NCBI GenBank assembly: GCA_014529385.2
Contig: CM043952.1
Span: 67,287,870 to 67,345,869, forward strand
Direction of reading: 5' to 3'
Origin: Adiantum capillus-veneris
Taxonomy: Eukaryota > Streptophyta > Polypodiopsida > Polypodiales > Pteridaceae
Length of the DNA stretch: 58,000 bases
The notes under the pieces are model-generated. The model had not been told where the DNA came from and ran no database searches. It saw only the letters and a list, made by a program, of their open reading frames with translations. Numbering within the stretch: the first letter of the stretch is position 1; each line of letters opens with the position of its first letter. Made by a program: the position numbers and the translations under genes. Shown piece by piece: positions 47,786 to 58,000 of this stretch.

Positions 47786-48488
47786 TGTAACAAACTACTG
47801 ACGTTTCAAAGCCTAAAGAATGGAGTCAACGTACAGATGTGGCCGAGGGGCCTAAACCCTAATTTCTGCCAGAAACCCTAACTGCTGAAACCCTAATGCT
47901 GGAAACCCTAACCCTAAAACCTGCAAACCCTAATTCTGAAAACCCTAACCCTAAAACCTGCAAACCCTAATTTTGGAAACCCTAACCCTAAAGCTGCAGA
48001 AACCCTAACCCTAACCCTAAGGCAACTGACAAATTCCGAAAATTGCGCTGACATGATGACGTGGCAGGCTGTACAGATTTCCGCGTTTTGCGTTGGCTGA
48101 TGACGTGGCAGGCTGTACGGATTTCCTTAAATTGCGCTGGCAACTTTTTGGCTTTGCTTTTGAACCAGAAGCTTTTGAGTTTTAAAGGCTTTTTACTATA
48201 ACTGCTTTTCAGGCCAAGGGCCTTTAAATATGAGGCTAGGGCTCATTCTCTAGCATGCTTCAGTACGAAGGTGCAGAGTCTCAAGTACCGGCTTATACTG
48301 TGTTGATGCAATATAAAGAAATACCGAAAGGGGCGCCAAGGTTTGGGGCCAATACTCTCTGGGGTGGAATTCCGCCACTCCGTGTCACGTGTCATCTCTC
48401 TCTCCATTTCAGTTCAGTTGTTATTTGAAGTGCTTAAAGTTGTTCAGTCTGTTCTTTTCTATTGGCACGTGGTGCCCGCCTTGTGACA
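47786..48488 (+). mobile_element. Solo LTR with telomere-like array, target duplication CCAAT
   Basis: CCAAT at 47781-47785 and 48489-48493. 703 bp, TGTAACAAACTACTGACG...CCGCCTTGTGACA. A run rich in AAACCCTAA and AACCCTAACCCTAA fills about 47850-48022. The family landmark ATAAAGAAATACCGAAAGGG is near 48312. Joining the flanks restores GGGCTATATGCCAATTTTGC. Confidence 0.93.
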
Positions 48489-48493
48489 CCAAT

Positions 48494-50060
48494 TTTGCAC
48501 CTATGGAAAGAGGCCGTCCTTGGCACAGAACAATTTGGCATAGGGCTGGAGATTTTTATAATGCTCTTGCCAGACATGACAATCCATACGGACCTTCATA
48601 GTGAATGCCTCCCTAGGAGAGCCATACATGCTGGGTTAGAGGACCGCTCTCAGAATTTGAGTTGCTGTCTAGGAGAGGATGGCCTCACCCCTGGTGTTTT
48701 CGTCAGATAATGGACGTTTATGCAGCGACTTAAGCATGTGATGGACAAGGTGTAATGCCTTGGATTAATTATCTCGTCACTAAGGAGGGAGATTCTTCAG
48801 GTGACATCCGGCAAAGAAGGCCTATGATGATCCTCAACTCAGCCTATAAAATTCTAGCGAAGGCTCTAAGTGTGGGGGTCCAACCAAGATTCCGATCGCA
48901 GACAGTGCTTGTACAGATGAAGAGGAATACTTCTTCATTGAGGTGCAGGATGCTCGGCTTTCTGGCTTTCAGTGTGAGGCAGAAATGGTCTCAGAGTGCA
49001 CCTTTGGATTAGAGTGCTCGCCGTACCACAATGATATTGGCTTCTTGACCCGGATCCTGAGGATGCAGTCAAAGGGGGTGGCACTTCTGGGCCTTCCGAT
49101 GTCAACCTCTAGCTCTGTTCCAGTAGGACCCACGTGAGTGACTGTGATGAGATCCCATTGCCTCTCCCAACCACTCTAGGTTCCTTTCTCTAGTATACAG
49201 CTTGGCTTGGCAGACATTTTGATGGCCACAGATCCGACCATTCCAGCCACTGGCACATGTAGGGGCTTATGGATAGGTCACGGTAGAATTTTGGACTCTG
49301 CTTTGGGCTAGTAACTAGGCTCCTAGGATTGCTGTCTGTCAGTAGCTGGTCGCACATAAAGGAACTACAGTGGCTTGCATATTGTGGACACCCCTTGGTT
49401 TGCCTTGGTGACGGGCATCCTTTGGAGACTCGGAGGCATTGTCTCTGGGACTGCCCAGGTAAATTTTGCTCTGGACTCTCACAGTGATGGCCTTTCTTCT
49501 ACCAAGCATGAAATTCGCTTTGGGAGTGGCAGCATAGTCAGACAGCTCAAGGAAAGAACTTGGATATGAGACAGAGCCAGACAACTTAGGGGTCAGGCTC
49601 CCGGTCGGACCCTGTTGCAAGTCTTCTTCATGCCCAAAGAATTGCAAGTTCTTGTTGTGTTTGCTTTTCGGTTGCACCTGAGACAGTGCCCCCTTAATTT
49701 AGCTTTGTAGGTTGATCACTCATTTTTTTTTGTATGTCTTCACACTCATTTTTTGGCTGTGTTTTTCAGAAGCATTTTTCTTGCTGCTTGGTAAAATTTC
49801 TTCATCCTTATCACAGAATGTGCTGTTCTTCACTCCGATCAGATTTTGGATGTTTTGGACAATTTGGAGAACTCATAACCTCCGCATGTTCATCAAGAGG
49901 TTACCGACAGTTTTGGATTCTTCGAAAGTACTCTACGTCAATCACTTCACTTCAGCATTGACTTGGATGACCCCTCTCTTCATAATTATGAGGTTTACTA
50001 TGATTGATTCCAAGTTACTTACCTTCATTAGTGATGTAGTATTTGTCATGGGTTTTCCTT
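48494..50060 (+). mobile_element. L1-type LINE debris, RT and end region
   Basis: An RT scrap near 48815-48940 reads RQRRPMMILNSAYKILAKAL, the R-P-I-x-L-L-N-x-x-Y-K-I-x-A-K block of plant L1 RTs. Near 49846-49960 IRFWMFWTIWRTHNLRMF resembles the W.IW..RN segment at the end of L1 ORF2. Frames are heavily broken. It may be a second copy of the family at 43265. Confidence 0.55.
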
Positions 50061-50226
50061 GTTTTGGGGCTTCCCATCAATCAGTGAAAAACATCTTTAC
50101 TTGAAAAAACACATATATGTCTGTGTACATGTATGTGAATGTATGTATACATATGCCCATTACAACAGAAGGATTCCAATTTCACTGCAGCCTGGTAGCC
50201 AAAATACTCTTAGTGATGCTGTGCAC

Positions 50227-53200
50227 CTGAGGAGATATGTCAATGACAGAAATGCCGATAGAAGTGCAGCAGCAGTTGAATGTAAAATTGCAGCCTATGT
50301 ATTCCTCAATATTCTGAGTAGGTGGTCCCGTTGTGGAGATTCCACAAAGATCTTTCCTTGGATGCAAAACCAAATCTTGAAAGCTCAAAACCTGCACGTA
50401 ATCCACACAAGTTGTGAAAGAGCCAGAAATGAAAATCACATTCATGAAAGAAAAATTCAAAATTTAAAATCCTTACCCGAGTGGGGCCCTCCGCAAGAAT
50501 ACTTACTGAAAACCACCTTTCAGGTTTCTATGGACATAATAAACAACTTGTTTAGTTTCTTGGACTATATAAGTGAAGTAACTAACTGAATCAAAACTTG
50601 AAACTCCATACATATAACAATTAACCTGGTTTGTAGCAGGTACACGGACAGTAGGATATTCTCTCACGTCATCCAGGTCAAAGGTACCAAGACAACCTTC
50701 GCCTGGTATCTGAAATTTGTTACAATGTGGGCTATGAGCTGACTAGGTATTAGTTTGCAATGCTCGTCTTTCTTAAACAAACTTCTTACCTCCACTAGGA
50801 GCTGGTGTGGACGCCATGGCTCATCCCATGCATACAAGCAGGAAGAATAAGGAAGTAAAGTACTTTCGAAGTCTGGGCACCTGCTCTGGAAAAACCTTAG
50901 CCTCTGTGGACAAACAAAGGGGACTAAGCTCCATTTGGGGAATGATGTACCATTATTGACATCCTCAAATAGATTTACGGCTCATACAAACATGTAGAAA
51001 AACCTTAGAAATACTCATTAGTAGCTATCATATTGATATACTTCAACAGATACAGAAACACATTTGTAGGTAATGCATCAGATGATAAAACTTCAAAGGA
51101 TAAGCTATGCAAAAGCTTATCCTTGAGAGGCTAAGCATACATACTACTGACATAAAACTTACATTTAGAATCAAGTCTGTGAGCCCATCATAAACATTAA
51201 GAATAAAATAGAATCCTATTTAAAGATGAGGAATCAGAAACACAGAAAACAGGTTCTTATACGTTTTCAAAGCATGTGGACTAAAAGACTTGTAGCATCA
51301 AAAACCATACAGCATTACAGCAGCACGTGCATTTAAAACATTCTAACAGAGTAACAGGAAAAACTGTCACATCAAGATCTATACATTGCACAAGCTTTAG
51401 CAGCATGCATAATGCAAAATCGTTGACTCAAGAAGCGTCTCCACTGCGTAAAAAGATCCTTCGCCATGACACAGCAGAATTACATGTTTCTCATACTTAG
51501 CTAGTAAACACTACAACAACCTTACCTCCAAAGAGAAATTTTCAATGCGGTATGGCATAAATCCACTCTCGTCATCTGATAGAAGGATCAAATATGTTCC
51601 GAGGCTGTTGTCAGTGCTGGAAATATCATGTGAATCATTCTCTACTGACCCAGCATTCTGAACTTCAACCCTAAGTATCTGAGTGGCCCCAGTAACCAGG
51701 TTTCTCATTTTTAACTGCGTGTCGCCTAGCTGATCAGGCACAAAAGCTCCTGACCAGTCCCAACCATGATTGTCAAACCGAAGACTCACGAGCAAGGGCC
51801 TGGTTATCACATGGAGTAAATGAAAAAATCGATCAATCTATAATTTGGGCATAAATAGAATTTAATGACTCTTTGGAGAAACACACCCAATCAAACAACA
51901 AACAAAGTCAACACAGTTAATGCACTCAACAAACAGAATTGGATCAAGGAAAGAAGTTGTGCAGTGCCATGTAGGGACCAAATTGAGCCCTTTGTTGTGT
52001 GTGCAGTCTATAGTTCAAGGGATGTCCATGAAATTTGAGGCACTTTCCCTAATTGATTGTAGCTAGATAATAAGAATATAACTGTGTATGCCATAAACAT
52101 GTTCAGATCAAACATCTCTACTGATCCCTCCATACAGCCAGCTTAGTCTTCCCTGTGCACCAAGTTTTGCCCTAGGCTATACCTCTGTTTCTGAATCCTA
52201 ACTCTTTGTGTTGACCAGATTGTTCAGTGTTCAACTGTAACTCTGGTGCTGTGTGTGAGATACAGTTTAGAAATATGAAGTATAACCTGACCTGCTCATA
52301 TCTGACCATAGAAGACGCGCTTGTTTTCCTTTCAACACATATTCAAAATTGTCAGTTCCTTGTTGTCGAAAACACAGATCTTGATTGCAAATATTGGCAA
52401 GGATAAACCTGTTCAGAGTAGAGTTTAAGTAAACATCACAATCGAAACTGCACAAAAGAAGTGAAAACTGATAAGATAGAGAGCAAGCCAGAAACCTTGG
52501 CTGAAAAGTTATGGTTCTAGTTTTTCCAGCAGATGCTCCCAGCACAGGGGCAGAGACTACAGAAATAACCCAGCCTCCTTCCCCCTCTGAGAGCGGTATG
52601 ACAATTGTAGTCATACCTCCTGGTGGATTTAGTGAAAAAGGGCGTGACCAGTGGGCCCTACTTTCGGTTTGATGCACAAAAGCCTGTGCTACCCTTGCTC
52701 TCAAGCGGTGATCTCCCAGATCCATCTCTCTGACTGGAGAATACATATATGGTTTTATATACTGCAACTCCTTGGCGTTGTTTTCAACATCTATAGAATT
52801 AGCTTCGCTAGGTATACATGAGATAATTCTCTTACCACCACCCACTGACCTCATAGCTGCAGTACCACAGAAATGACCATGGGTATAGACCCTATTTGCA
52901 GACCAAACAGGTTCATCCAGAACTGTTTGGAGACCAACAGATCTCGTTTCAAAGCTCCCAGCCTCATTTTCCAGCACTGAAAAGCTAGCAATTACTTGCT
53001 GTGTGATTTTAACTCCATCCCTTATTTTAAGTGAATCGACATCACCATCTGAAATATCTAAGTTCACACCACTGTGATTGTAGATCCAGAATGGTACATA
53101 TACTGAAATTTCCCTTGCACCCGACATCATATTGAACAATATTTCTGTTTTGCAATATACAGAGTGACCTGACAAGAGAGGCATTAGGCGTTTTTGAGCC

Positions 53201-55254
53201 TCTTAACCCCAAGACCAACCAAAAAATAGATAGAAGTAAAAAAACATTTGAAATTTCATCACATACCATGAGCAGGGTCTGGAACAAGACAAACTGTTTC
53301 TAGAAGAGTAGTCTCATTTTGTACGTTCTCCTTGTGACATTCTAACAAGGTTGTGGCACTTGCTACCTTTACGGAGGCAGGTGAAAAACCCGACACATTT
53401 ATGGTCAGGACCAGATCATGCCCTGTGTTGGCCTCTAGCACAAAGATGCTGTCGCACTACAAGATGGAAAAGCAAGAATCATTAGTGATTTCCTCAAAAG
53501 CATTTAATATGTATATTGACTTAACAGGAAAGAAAGTCTTCAAGAGGCCAAAATAACATACAAGACCTAAGTTACAACACACACACATGGGCGTGGATGT
53601 GGATGTGGATGTGAATGCAATATTAATCCAGGACGAGCCCTACAAATAAGCAAACAGAGAAAGAACTGTGTACCTCTGGGACATGAAGGCTGAGATGATG
53701 TCCTGCACTGCTGTCAATGGCCAATGTGACCGGCAAGGGAAGGCAGTTTTTGAATACGAGGGGTGCTTGAAATACAAGTTCCCTAGTAATGGGACTTGAA
53801 GCCTGTTGACCCATAGGAATGTGGACTTTTGCCAGTGAACTTGTAAAAGATCCACTGATGCTTCTTTCCCTTGAGGTTGTCGACGGATTAAAAAGCTGTT
53901 CTGAGACAGCTGGCAAGGTTGGACTTCTACTCTCCTGGACCATTATGCAGCATCTGAATATTGCATCGCTTGGATTGGTGGGATAGCTTACAAAGGAGCG
54001 AAGAGTTCCCAATTTGAATGTAGATAGAATGTATGAAAGAGACTGTGTTTCACTCCAAACGTGGCTACTACCCATGGGTCTCCATCTGATTTGACCAGTT
54101 TCTGCCAAATGAACAGGCAAAGGGATAACCTCCCCCGGGAAAATTGGCTCCATAACCTGAAACAGTCCAAGTATTGATGCATGATGCCTGTGTATATATT
54201 TCCAGTTGTTCCTTGAAATGACAGAATCTTACCTTGGGTAGGACACCAAAGGGAATATCAAAGCGAACCTCCATAGGAATAGATGTTGCATTCACCAAAC
54301 TTACCTGTTTGTGAATGAAGAAAATGGTATACCAATATAAACACTTGGCTGAAGTGATAATGACACAGAAGAGAGAACCACCAACAACTTACAGTCGAAT
54401 AGATTCTGATAATTTTGCTATAATAGTGGCCCGAAACCTCATATATAACAGGCAATTGAAAAGCAGTGTTGCTCCCCTCAGTATCTCCATTTTCATTACT
54501 CTTTGCATCTACTTTCAATTTCTCCTTCTTTCTTTTGCTCTCAGCAAGTAGGTTACTAGAAGATAAAGAAAATGGCATATAAAAACTATGAGCACCTACA
54601 AGGTCCATAGACAAAGGGCATGAGGCAGTTGAAGTTCCTTCAAGCTGCACACGTATCATTCTGTGCAGGCCACCATAAAGTCTTTTATCAGCCAACCTTT
54701 CCGAAGAGCTATTTGATCTCCTGACATGAAACACTTGCTCTGGTTTCTTTTCAATGGTGATGGGGATCGAACAACCTGGATCGACTATATTCTGGCTGTT
54801 TGCTCCTAACTCATTCCCATCAACAAAGCCATCTGCTTCTTCAAGCTTTGAAGCACCAACCAGCCAGTACTTAAGGCGAACTCCGGTATCATTTTGTAGC
54901 CAGTATGGTGCATACCCAACAAAAGACTTGTTCTGAGAGAGCTTTGGAGGGTCAAAGCTTTTGATAGCATCAGTGAATACGTCCACAGCTCGCAGGTAAG
55001 ACTAAGCAATTGCAAAAAAAAAACAGGAAAAATTATGAGTTGATGGAAAGAGGCTAACAAACAAGCCACAATAAGGGAGCTGCAAACGGATTGTACCTGA
55101 AAGAAGGCTTTAGTGAGATTGATGTTCAAGTGACCAGGTGATAGGAGCTTGAGATCTATATGCTGTGCAAGAATGTTCATACCAAACCTTAGGCTAAATT
55201 CACACGACAGATCCCATGGCTCCAAAAAAGGCTCCCATGCCACCTTTACTAACA
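50227..55254 (-). CDS. VPS13: VPS13-type lipid-transfer protein, exons before the giant intron
   Basis: Twelve minus-strand exons: 55254-55097, 55001-54393, 54304-54233, 54156-53674, 53456-53267, 53168-52496, 52408-52292, 51799-51526, 50903-50790, 50709-50626, 50527-50477, 50391-50227. Borders are AG/GT and phases match throughout. Recognisable blocks: EPFLEPWDLSCEFSLRF, GYAPYWLQNDTGVRLKYWLV, MEVRFDIPFGVLPK, VYVPFWIYNHSGVNLDISDG, RPLLVSLRFDNHGWDWSGAF, LGDTQLKMRNLVTGATQILR, LILLSDDESGFMPYRIENFS, YAWDEPWRPHQLLVE, KPERWFSVSILAEGPTR. These cover the SHR-BD/VAB region, which binds adaptor proteins on membranes, and the segment after it. No stop or frameshift was found. Earlier exons lie beyond 58000; the first acceptor (55255) is the least certain. 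Introns here have no recognised element. Confidence 0.93.
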
Positions 55255-55309
55255 CTAGAAAGTTAGTCATATATCCAAGTACAGTTTTTAAAGCTTCAAC
55301 ATGCCAGGG

Positions 55310-56690
55310 GCGAGAGAGAGAGAGAGAGAGAGAAATGAAATGTTATATTAACGTCTTCAAGAGGCCAAAGTGACCAAAGAGACCAAAAGTTACACTTGGT
55401 GAATCTGACATAGTGTCTGAGTACAAAAAGTACAAAGAGTTGAAAGACTGAAACTGAAACTGAAACGAGGTACGTGGGGAGGGTGATGGGATGAGGGCTG
55501 ATATAATGGGTTAGCTGATACAAAGCTGAAACAAAGATGAATCAAATGAGATACAAATCATCAGATGAGATCCCTCATCGGTCTCTGCCAAATCTCATCA
55601 ATATCCTCCATGGTCAATACTCTGAATGGTCGTCGTGCCTGTCGAGCTAGGATGGTCTGGATCCTCTGCTGCCATCTCCGTCGATGATGTAGGGCCCCTC
55701 GTGGTCGTGGGCACCTAGATCTACCTAGCTCAATGGCTCGATCGATCCACGTATCTTTGGTGTGGGTGGGATATGAGAGAGAGAGAAATGAAATGAAAAC
55801 GTTACATTAAAGTCTTCAAAAGGCCGAAATGACCTATGAGACCAATTTGTTACAAAATAGTGAATCTGATACCATAGCTGGGTACAAAAGAACTAGAACA
55901 AAAACACTACTGCTACAAGCTGGAACAGTGTGGATGTGAAAGCTGATACAATAGGTACCCAGTAAACTGGATGTAACAATGTGTGAAACAATGATAGAAT
56001 GGGGGGAGAAATGGTGAGGATCCATCCTCATCTGCACTCTGGGTGTCGAGGAGAGTATAGCTCGAATCCTCTGCTGTAGTCTCCGTCGATGCTGTGTAGC
56101 TCCTCTCCTCGTAGTCGTTTGGATCTCCGTAGCTCCAGTGCTTGGTCGATAAAAGTGCGAGTAGTGGTCGAGTGAGTGTGGACCGAGCTCTGCGGCGGTG
56201 GCTGCTTCTCTGGCTGTCCCATATCTATTAAAAAAAATCTGTAATCTATCTCTAGGACTGTCTCTCTCTAGCTCTCCCCAGTAAAGTGTCTCTATGTCTG
56301 TGTAACTCAAGTAGATATAGTCCAAGACATCTCTCATCCTCATAACTCATGACCCTAGATAAACGACCAAAACCCTCTCTAAATAGGCAGTGGAAACGGC
56401 CCCATATCTCATAGTACACTCTGCAGTTACATATGTAATGTAACTCTGTCTCTGGCTCTATCTGGCATAAATGGCATATCCTGTTGTCTGTTGGTATCCC
56501 TCTGTATCTACTAGTCTCAATCTCCAGCTGATGTGAGGATGTGCATATCTGACCAATGGCACAACGCAAACCATGAGACATATGTGTGTCCATGTAGCTT
56601 GGTCGAATCACAAACCCATCTCCTGTGAGGTGGAGAATATGCTCTCTATAGAAAGCCATAGTCGTGCCCAACTGCTGAGGCGGTTTCAGT
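55310..56690 (-). mobile_element. Two LINE-TC 3' ends joined at a TC tract
   Basis: On the minus strand, 56690-55776 carries the C-terminal ORF2 end (CHLCQIEPETELHYICNC) and the 3' tail ending in a short TC run. Directly after it, 55775-55310 is a second, shorter 3' end with its own CTTGAAGACGTTAATATAACATTTC tail (as the complement) and TC run (complement of GA from 55312). Both are 5'-truncated, same orientation. They lie in the VPS13 intron before the exon at 55254. Confidence 0.88.
55834..56671 (-). pseudogene. LINE-TC ORF2 C-terminal fragment
   Basis: MAFYREHILHLTGDGFVIRP, GLRCAIGQICTSSHQLEIET and the C-X2-C-X8-H-X3-C motif match copy 2. A frame break lies near 56250. 5'-truncated at about 56690. 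Confidence 0.82.
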
Positions 56691-57330
56691 CCCTGAATTT
56701 CTAGTTGGGAGGCTCATTTGCAAGCTCCTGCCACAGGTTAAGAGCTATTGTGTGCAAGCTTTCCCACTCATGTACAGTGTAGTGCAAGAAGTGATGTCCT
56801 GCACACTCTACACAGCTCTCTCTCCCCCCTACGTGTAGTAATGTGATGCCCCACAAGAGAGCTCTTCATTTGACTCATGTATAGCTGTGTGGTTACATGC
56901 GTTTTTGCTGAGGCAAGAGCCTCTCTGAGCAGGAACAAGAGTAGCTAACTGCTGCTCTAAAAGCAAGCACCATTGATGGTAGTGATGGTGATAACCTCAC
57001 CGTACAAGTGCGATTTCAGCGCTGGTTATGTGCTGTATTTTGATTGTTTTTCAGCCATACGGATGCCAGAACCCTTGGGAATAGTGCCCCACTACTAGAA
57101 GACAGTTCAGGGACTATTTAGGGCTGAAAACAGGGCAAAAACAAGTAAATACAGCATGCTGAGTTTACTGTTTTTGGGTAGAAATCGGTGGGTTTATGCC
57201 AGTGAAGTGAGTTCCAGCAGGGGAATTGGTTTCGGGCAAGTTTTGGGGCTATTATGCTGCCGAAATTTTGCCAAAACAGGTGGTCTATAGCTGGATACGG
57301 GTAAAGAATTCCCAGGACTCTACTTTGTAA
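56691..57330. other. Probable LTR or intron DNA, not resolved
   Basis: No coding frame with family resemblance. It may be the first part of the LTR whose later part is recognised at 57340, but no start can be fixed. Confidence 0.35.
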
Positions 57331-58000
57331 TTTACCCTCATAGAGTATAAAGAAATACCGAAAGGGACGCCAATTTTGGGGCCTACAGGTTGTCAGCATC
57401 TGCTCGGAGCATTCTAGCTTCTGAGCCGTGTGTGTGCTTAAGTGTTCATTCCCGTCGCAGGTTACCTTTGCAAAGTCCTCTCTGTGTATGTCTAAAGTAA
57501 AAATTTTGGGTGAAAGCCAAAGCCTACCGCCCCACGGGCCGGTTTCAAGGTTCCGTTGATGGGACATCAATCACTTTTTCCTCAAGAAGTGAGCCTCAGT
57601 TGTTTTGGGTAAAGATACAGAGTACAATAACGCGGGATTACACTATGGCCGACAAAGGGAAGGGCATGGGGAAGAGGGTCCCTCTTCGAAGGACAGACAA
57701 AAAATTCCTATGATGTTCGAGATTGGTGAGAGCTCATGGCCATGTTAGTCTATACGTGCTGTTGATGTGATTGTCCCTCCGGTACAGGGCTTTATGACTA
57801 GGCAACTCGCGGATGATGCGTTCAAGACTCAGTTAGTTGCCGCGGTGAATGTGTTTTTGCAACTGGTACAGAACCCAAGGTTTATGGATTTCTTGCAAGC
57901 GCCACCAGTGCTACAGCAAAATAGGCAACCTACACCGCGAACAGAGCTTGTTGAGGCAAGCCCCACATGCGTCTCAGTAGGATAGGGAACACTCACATGT
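57331..58000 (+). mobile_element. Start of a further LTR retrotransposon, cut by the window edge
   Basis: TATAAAGAAATACCGAAAGG at 57346 and TTTTGGGGCC after it match the LTR family landmark. A gag-like start follows at 57644 (MADKGKGMGKRVPLRRTDKK), stopped after about 22 codons. A second frame, 57767-57985, reads GFMTRQLADDAFKTQLVAAV and NPRFMDFLQAPPVLQQN, resembling the N-terminal part of plant Ty3 gag proteins. No primer site was identified with confidence. Confidence 0.55.

Noticed and set aside
47850-48022. CCCTAAA array as a chromosome end or telomere-healing site
   Set aside because: It lies inside a solo LTR with an intact CCAAT duplication, and a second LTR carries a similar array; unique gene sequence lies on both sides.
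49712-50104. A 130-residue open frame as a membrane protein gene
   Set aside because: Hydrophobic because of T-rich DNA. Part of it resembles the end of L1 ORF2 and there is no other gene structure.

Overview
The window looks like nuclear DNA of a land plant with a large, transposon-rich genome. The evidence is Arabidopsis-type TTTAGGG/CCCTAAA motifs, plant-type LTR elements primed at the initiator-Met-tRNA site (TGGTATCAGAGC), and a plant-like VPS13 gene with GT-AG introns. Seed-free plants and gymnosperms fit the intron size, but the species cannot be told from the sequence.

The only host gene seen is a VPS13-type bridge-like lipid-transfer protein gene on the minus strand, and nearly everything else sits in its introns. 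Twenty exons can be placed with matching splice sites and phase. Twelve lie in 50227-55254, covering the upstream part and the SHR-BD/VAB region. Eight lie in 4714-6652, in the C-terminal region. Exon ...SPQ (ending 50227) joins in phase to exon EILF... (starting 6652) across a 43,574-bp intron. The gene continues past both window edges.

Layout, left to right. 1-4240: minus-strand LINE copy and older LINE tails in a downstream VPS13 intron. 4714-6652: VPS13 exons. 6653-50226: giant intron. Within it, 7.4-15 kb holds a decayed LTR and a head-to-tail chain of plus-strand LINEs joined at (TC)n tracts. 15.0-22.5 kb is a LINE copy split by a Ty3/gypsy element. 22.5-25.5 kb is a LINE copy with an inverted 5' part, split by a solo LTR. 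25.5-34.9 kb is a LINE copy holding non-autonomous LTR element A, which in turn holds a Ty1/copia element. 35.2-46.7 kb has further members of the same LTR family (B and C minus, D plus). 46.7-50.2 kb has a small flanked insertion, a solo LTR and L1-type LINE debris. 50.2-55.3 kb: VPS13 exons. 55.3-58 kb: minus-strand LINE tails and the start of another plus-strand LTR retrotransposon.

The most notable system is the dominant LINE family, called LINE-TC here. It has ORF1 (coiled coil plus RNA-binding fold) and ORF2 (AP endonuclease, reverse transcriptase, terminal CCHC-like motif) in one reading frame separated by a single stop codon, and no ATG precedes the endonuclease start. Its 3' ends finish in TTTCATTTCATT(TC)n, and new copies begin inside the TC tract of an older copy in the same orientation. 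The second is a gag-only LTR family whose LTRs carry a (TC)n tract and, in some copies, telomere-like repeats. Five insertions have readable or near-perfect 5-bp target duplications (GTACG, GCAAC, ATATG, CCAAT, GGAGA/AGAGA), so the nesting order can be read directly.
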